From an uncultured Clostridium sp. (GTDB lineage Bacteria > Bacillota > Clostridia > Lachnospirales > Anaerotignaceae), in NCBI GenBank assembly GCA_947246775.1, contig CAMXTM010000024.1, positions 1 through 13,328 on the forward strand: 13,328 nucleotides of DNA, written 5' to 3'. The notes beneath the pieces are model-generated. The model was not told the DNA's origin. It ran no database searches and saw only the letters and a list, made by a program, of their open reading frames with translations. Both the position numbers and the translations under genes were made by a program. Positions 13,314-13,328 of this stretch are shown here, piece by piece. How positions within the stretch are numbered: the stretch's first letter is position 1; every line of letters begins with the position of its first letter.

Positions 13314-13328
13314 GACTGCTTTTCCAAA

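Overview
The window reads as a piece of a low-GC Firmicute chromosome, most likely an anaerobic member of the Clostridia (Lachnospirales-like). The signs are A/T-rich coding sequence, AGGAGG-type ribosome binding sites, a class II (Firmicutes-type) GalT, an AroH-type chorismate mutase, and a PTS-based maltose pathway. No rRNA, tRNA, transposase, phage gene or CRISPR array is visible. The genus assignment is an inference from gene types and composition only.

Layout. (1) Bases 1-2343, minus strand: a compact operon starting from a good sigma-A-type promoter (-35 TTGAAA, 17 bp, -10 TATAAT). It encodes a histidine-phosphatase-superfamily enzyme, an HI0933/BaiN-family flavoprotein (13-bp overlap) and chorismate mutase AroH, whose 3' end runs off the left edge. 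(2) 2363-3181, minus: an unrecognised membrane-anchored protein with a His...Cys pattern like permuted papain-fold (YiiX-like) hydrolases. (3) 3333-9392: a maltose/glucose-type PTS module. A MalR-like LacI-family regulator (minus) is divergent from a plus-strand operon: PTS IIABC permease, a MapP-like (maltose-6'-phosphate phosphatase) EEP-family enzyme, and 4-alpha-glucanotransferase MalQ. The 380-bp divergent region is full of inverted and direct repeats built on TTGC/GCAA half-sites. (4) 9393-9554: a run of small stem-loops ending in a strong bidirectional terminator. (5) 9556-10968, minus: a membrane protein with a very Lys/Ala-rich cytoplasmic N-terminus. (6) 11138-12634, minus: galT class II with its own promoter and terminator. 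(7) 12757-13252: a 54-residue small protein (plus) and a 70-residue protein with 16 cysteines (minus), converging on a shared terminator and a GC-rich multi-hairpin element.

How the maltose genes would work together: the permease would import maltose as maltose-6'-phosphate, MapP would remove the phosphate in the cytoplasm, and MalQ would process maltose and maltodextrins, with MalR repressing until substrate is present.

The sharpest observation is a broken 3' end of the permease gene. In the IIB domain the reading frame departs from the family pattern right after GLVKK. The family-typical terminus SDINDIL-stop is still present in the -1 frame a few bases on. This fits a recent internal deletion of about 46 or 49 bp, which removed the conserved end of IIB and shifted the frame. 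The next most unusual items are the 23%-cysteine small protein, the hinge-less MalR, the operator array, and the structured segments around 9405-9490 and 12962-13028.
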